The notes under the pieces were generated by a model. That model was not told the DNA's origin. It saw only the letters and a program-made list of their open reading frames with translations, and ran no database searches. This document shows positions 20,716-21,456 of a DNA stretch of 21,456 bases, piece by piece. The stretch is taken from assembly GCA_038045265.1 (NCBI GenBank), contig JBBSYL010000002.1, positions 1 through 21,456 on the forward strand, given 5' to 3'. The stretch is from SICV01 sp038045265. Its GTDB lineage: Archaea > Nanobdellota > Nanobdellia > Pacearchaeales > GW2011-AR1. A program made the position numbers and the translations under genes. Each line of letters begins with the position of its first letter. Within the stretch, counting starts at the first letter, position 1.

Positions 20716-21111
20716 ATGCCATTATGCGGGTTTAACCAAGAAATGTTAGAAGGATTAGATTCCTTTCATAAAGGGTTAGTTGAACATGGGATAATTCATC
20801 GTTCTAAAAATGAAAGCCAATCTATAGAACAAACTACTACTAATGAATTAGAGGATATGAATAGATTTTTAAAAGAAACATATAACATTAGTAATCCAGA
20901 ACTGCGAGAACTGACGGAAGCACTTACCAAATATGCATCCGCTTTTTATAAGTTAGTTCAAAAGAAAGGGGTTACTCAATATCTACAACTTATTCAATTC
21001 CTTAATAAATTTTATTTTGAAATGGACAATAAGTATTACTCTGAACTAGAAGGTGAGCCCGAGGACATGAAGAAACTTGCTCTTTATTTAAATAATTTGA
21101 GAGATTATTAA
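20716..21111 (+). CDS. Hypothetical protein, 131 aa, first of two tandem paralogues
   Basis: ATG 20716 is chosen over an upstream TTG (20689) because an AAGGAG precedes it and the next gene starts with the same MPxxGF motif. The opening MPLCGFNQEMLEGLDSFHKG matches the neighbour's MPPSGFSQDAINGLLVF. The protein is helical and acidic, with a polar middle (KNESQSIEQTTTNELED) and a second helix-rich unit (GVTQYLQLIQFLNKFYFEMD). No cysteine cluster, no membrane segment, no known family. Its TAA is one base before the next ATG. Probably controlled by the divergent TrmB. Confidence 0.78.
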   Translation: MPLCGFNQEMLEGLDSFHKGLVEHGIIHRSKNESQSIEQTTTNELEDMNRFLKETYNISNPELRELTEALTKYASAFYKLVQKKGVTQYLQLIQFLNKFYFEMDNKYYSELEGEPEDMKKLALYLNNLRDY

Positions 21112-21112
21112 A

Positions 21113-21438
21113 ATGCCACCAAGCGGATTCAGTCAAGATGCAATAAACGGACTACTTGTTTTTGTTAGAGATAACTATCAAAGAACATTAGACAAATACA
21201 GGAGTCAAGACTTAACAGAAGAAAGAACCTTAAAGATAGTATTGAGTATTTAGATACTCTTGTTGAGAAATCAGCGCCTATTGCTCTTGACGGGACAGTC
21301 TCAAGAGAAGGAATTAAAGGATTACAATTGTTTGTTTCGACAAACTTTAGAGATTTGATAAGAGAAATACATATAGGTAAAAAAGTAGAAGGAAATGCTA
21401 TGGACTTACCGCAAAATAACTTAGTAAAGTTTAAATAA
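21113..21438 (+). pseudogene. Second tandem paralogue, frameshifted
   Basis: ATG 21113 opens 46 codons (MPPSGFSQDAINGLLVFVRD and on) to a TAG at 21251-21253. In another frame from about 21220 the protein continues (NLKDSIEYLDTLVEKSAPIA, then SREGIKGLQLFVSTNFRDLI) to a TAA at 21436-21438. One extra A in the run at 21222-21224 would restore a single 108-residue reading frame. The second half contains a degenerate copy of the opening motif (S-R-E-x-I-K-G-L-x-x-F). Either a one-base deletion or a base-calling error; the rest looks intact. Confidence 0.72.
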
Positions 21439-21456
21439 CTCTCTTTCTTTAATACT

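Noticed and set aside
1..21456. CRISPR array or insertion sequence
   Set aside because: No regularly spaced repeats and no transposase gene were seen; the only long repeat is the 233-bp pair.

Overview
The window looks like a piece of a small, AT-rich archaeal genome, most likely a DPANN lineage (Woesearchaeales/Pacearchaeales-like; the lineage is inference). The domain call is firm: it carries aIF2 gamma, an aIF5B-type IF2, ribosomal protein S6e, double-module Lrp and TrmB regulators and a PC4-like protein. Most genes are single units with an archaeal TATA box 24-28 nt before the start codon, that is, leaderless transcription. Neighbouring stop codons often touch or overlap.

Layout. 1-1730: aIF2 gamma, lacking the usual zinc knuckle, and a small unknown gene with a suspicious in-frame TAG. 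1775-5852: a restriction-modification island. An HNH endonuclease faces a DNA methyltransferase that is preceded by a tiny zinc-ribbon protein. A 233-bp copy of the endonuclease promoter and 5' end lies 2.5 kb upstream, and between the copies sits a divergent Lrp regulator / lysine-2,3-aminomutase-like pair. This is the geometry of an insertion with a long target duplication. 5979-8546: a 47-aa protein, S6e, an unknown 272-aa protein, a MazEF-like toxin-antitoxin pair with a perfect 17-bp operator, and a membrane-anchored nuclease. 8601-9894: a tight operon of two membrane proteins and a small ribbon-helix-helix-like protein, then an unknown gene.

9896-13393: aIF5B, a frameshifted small gene, a PC4-like protein with an acidic tail, a DUF3750-like protein and a VTT/DedA membrane protein. 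13475-16334: an ADP-ribosylglycohydrolase broken by two frameshifts, tRNA-dihydrouridine synthase, a winged-helix/RelE toxin-antitoxin pair with an upstream inverted repeat, and a 55-aa ORF. 16348-19328: a DEAD-box helicase with a 106-residue RGG tail and a hairpin 5' leader, divergent from cysteinyl-tRNA synthetase. 19330-19860: an unusual GC-elevated patch holding a structured-RNA or 41-codon candidate, a 48-aa extremely acidic protein with a strong Shine-Dalgarno, and an unexplained stretch. 19860-21438: a TrmB regulator divergent from two tandem paralogues, the second frameshifted.

Together the window mixes core translation genes with defence and accessory cassettes (one R-M system, two TA pairs). 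Several small genes (48, 47, 55, 48 and perhaps 41 aa) are short enough to be missed by ordinary gene calling. Three of the four apparent indels lie in or next to A-runs, so base-calling error must be excluded before calling those genes dead.
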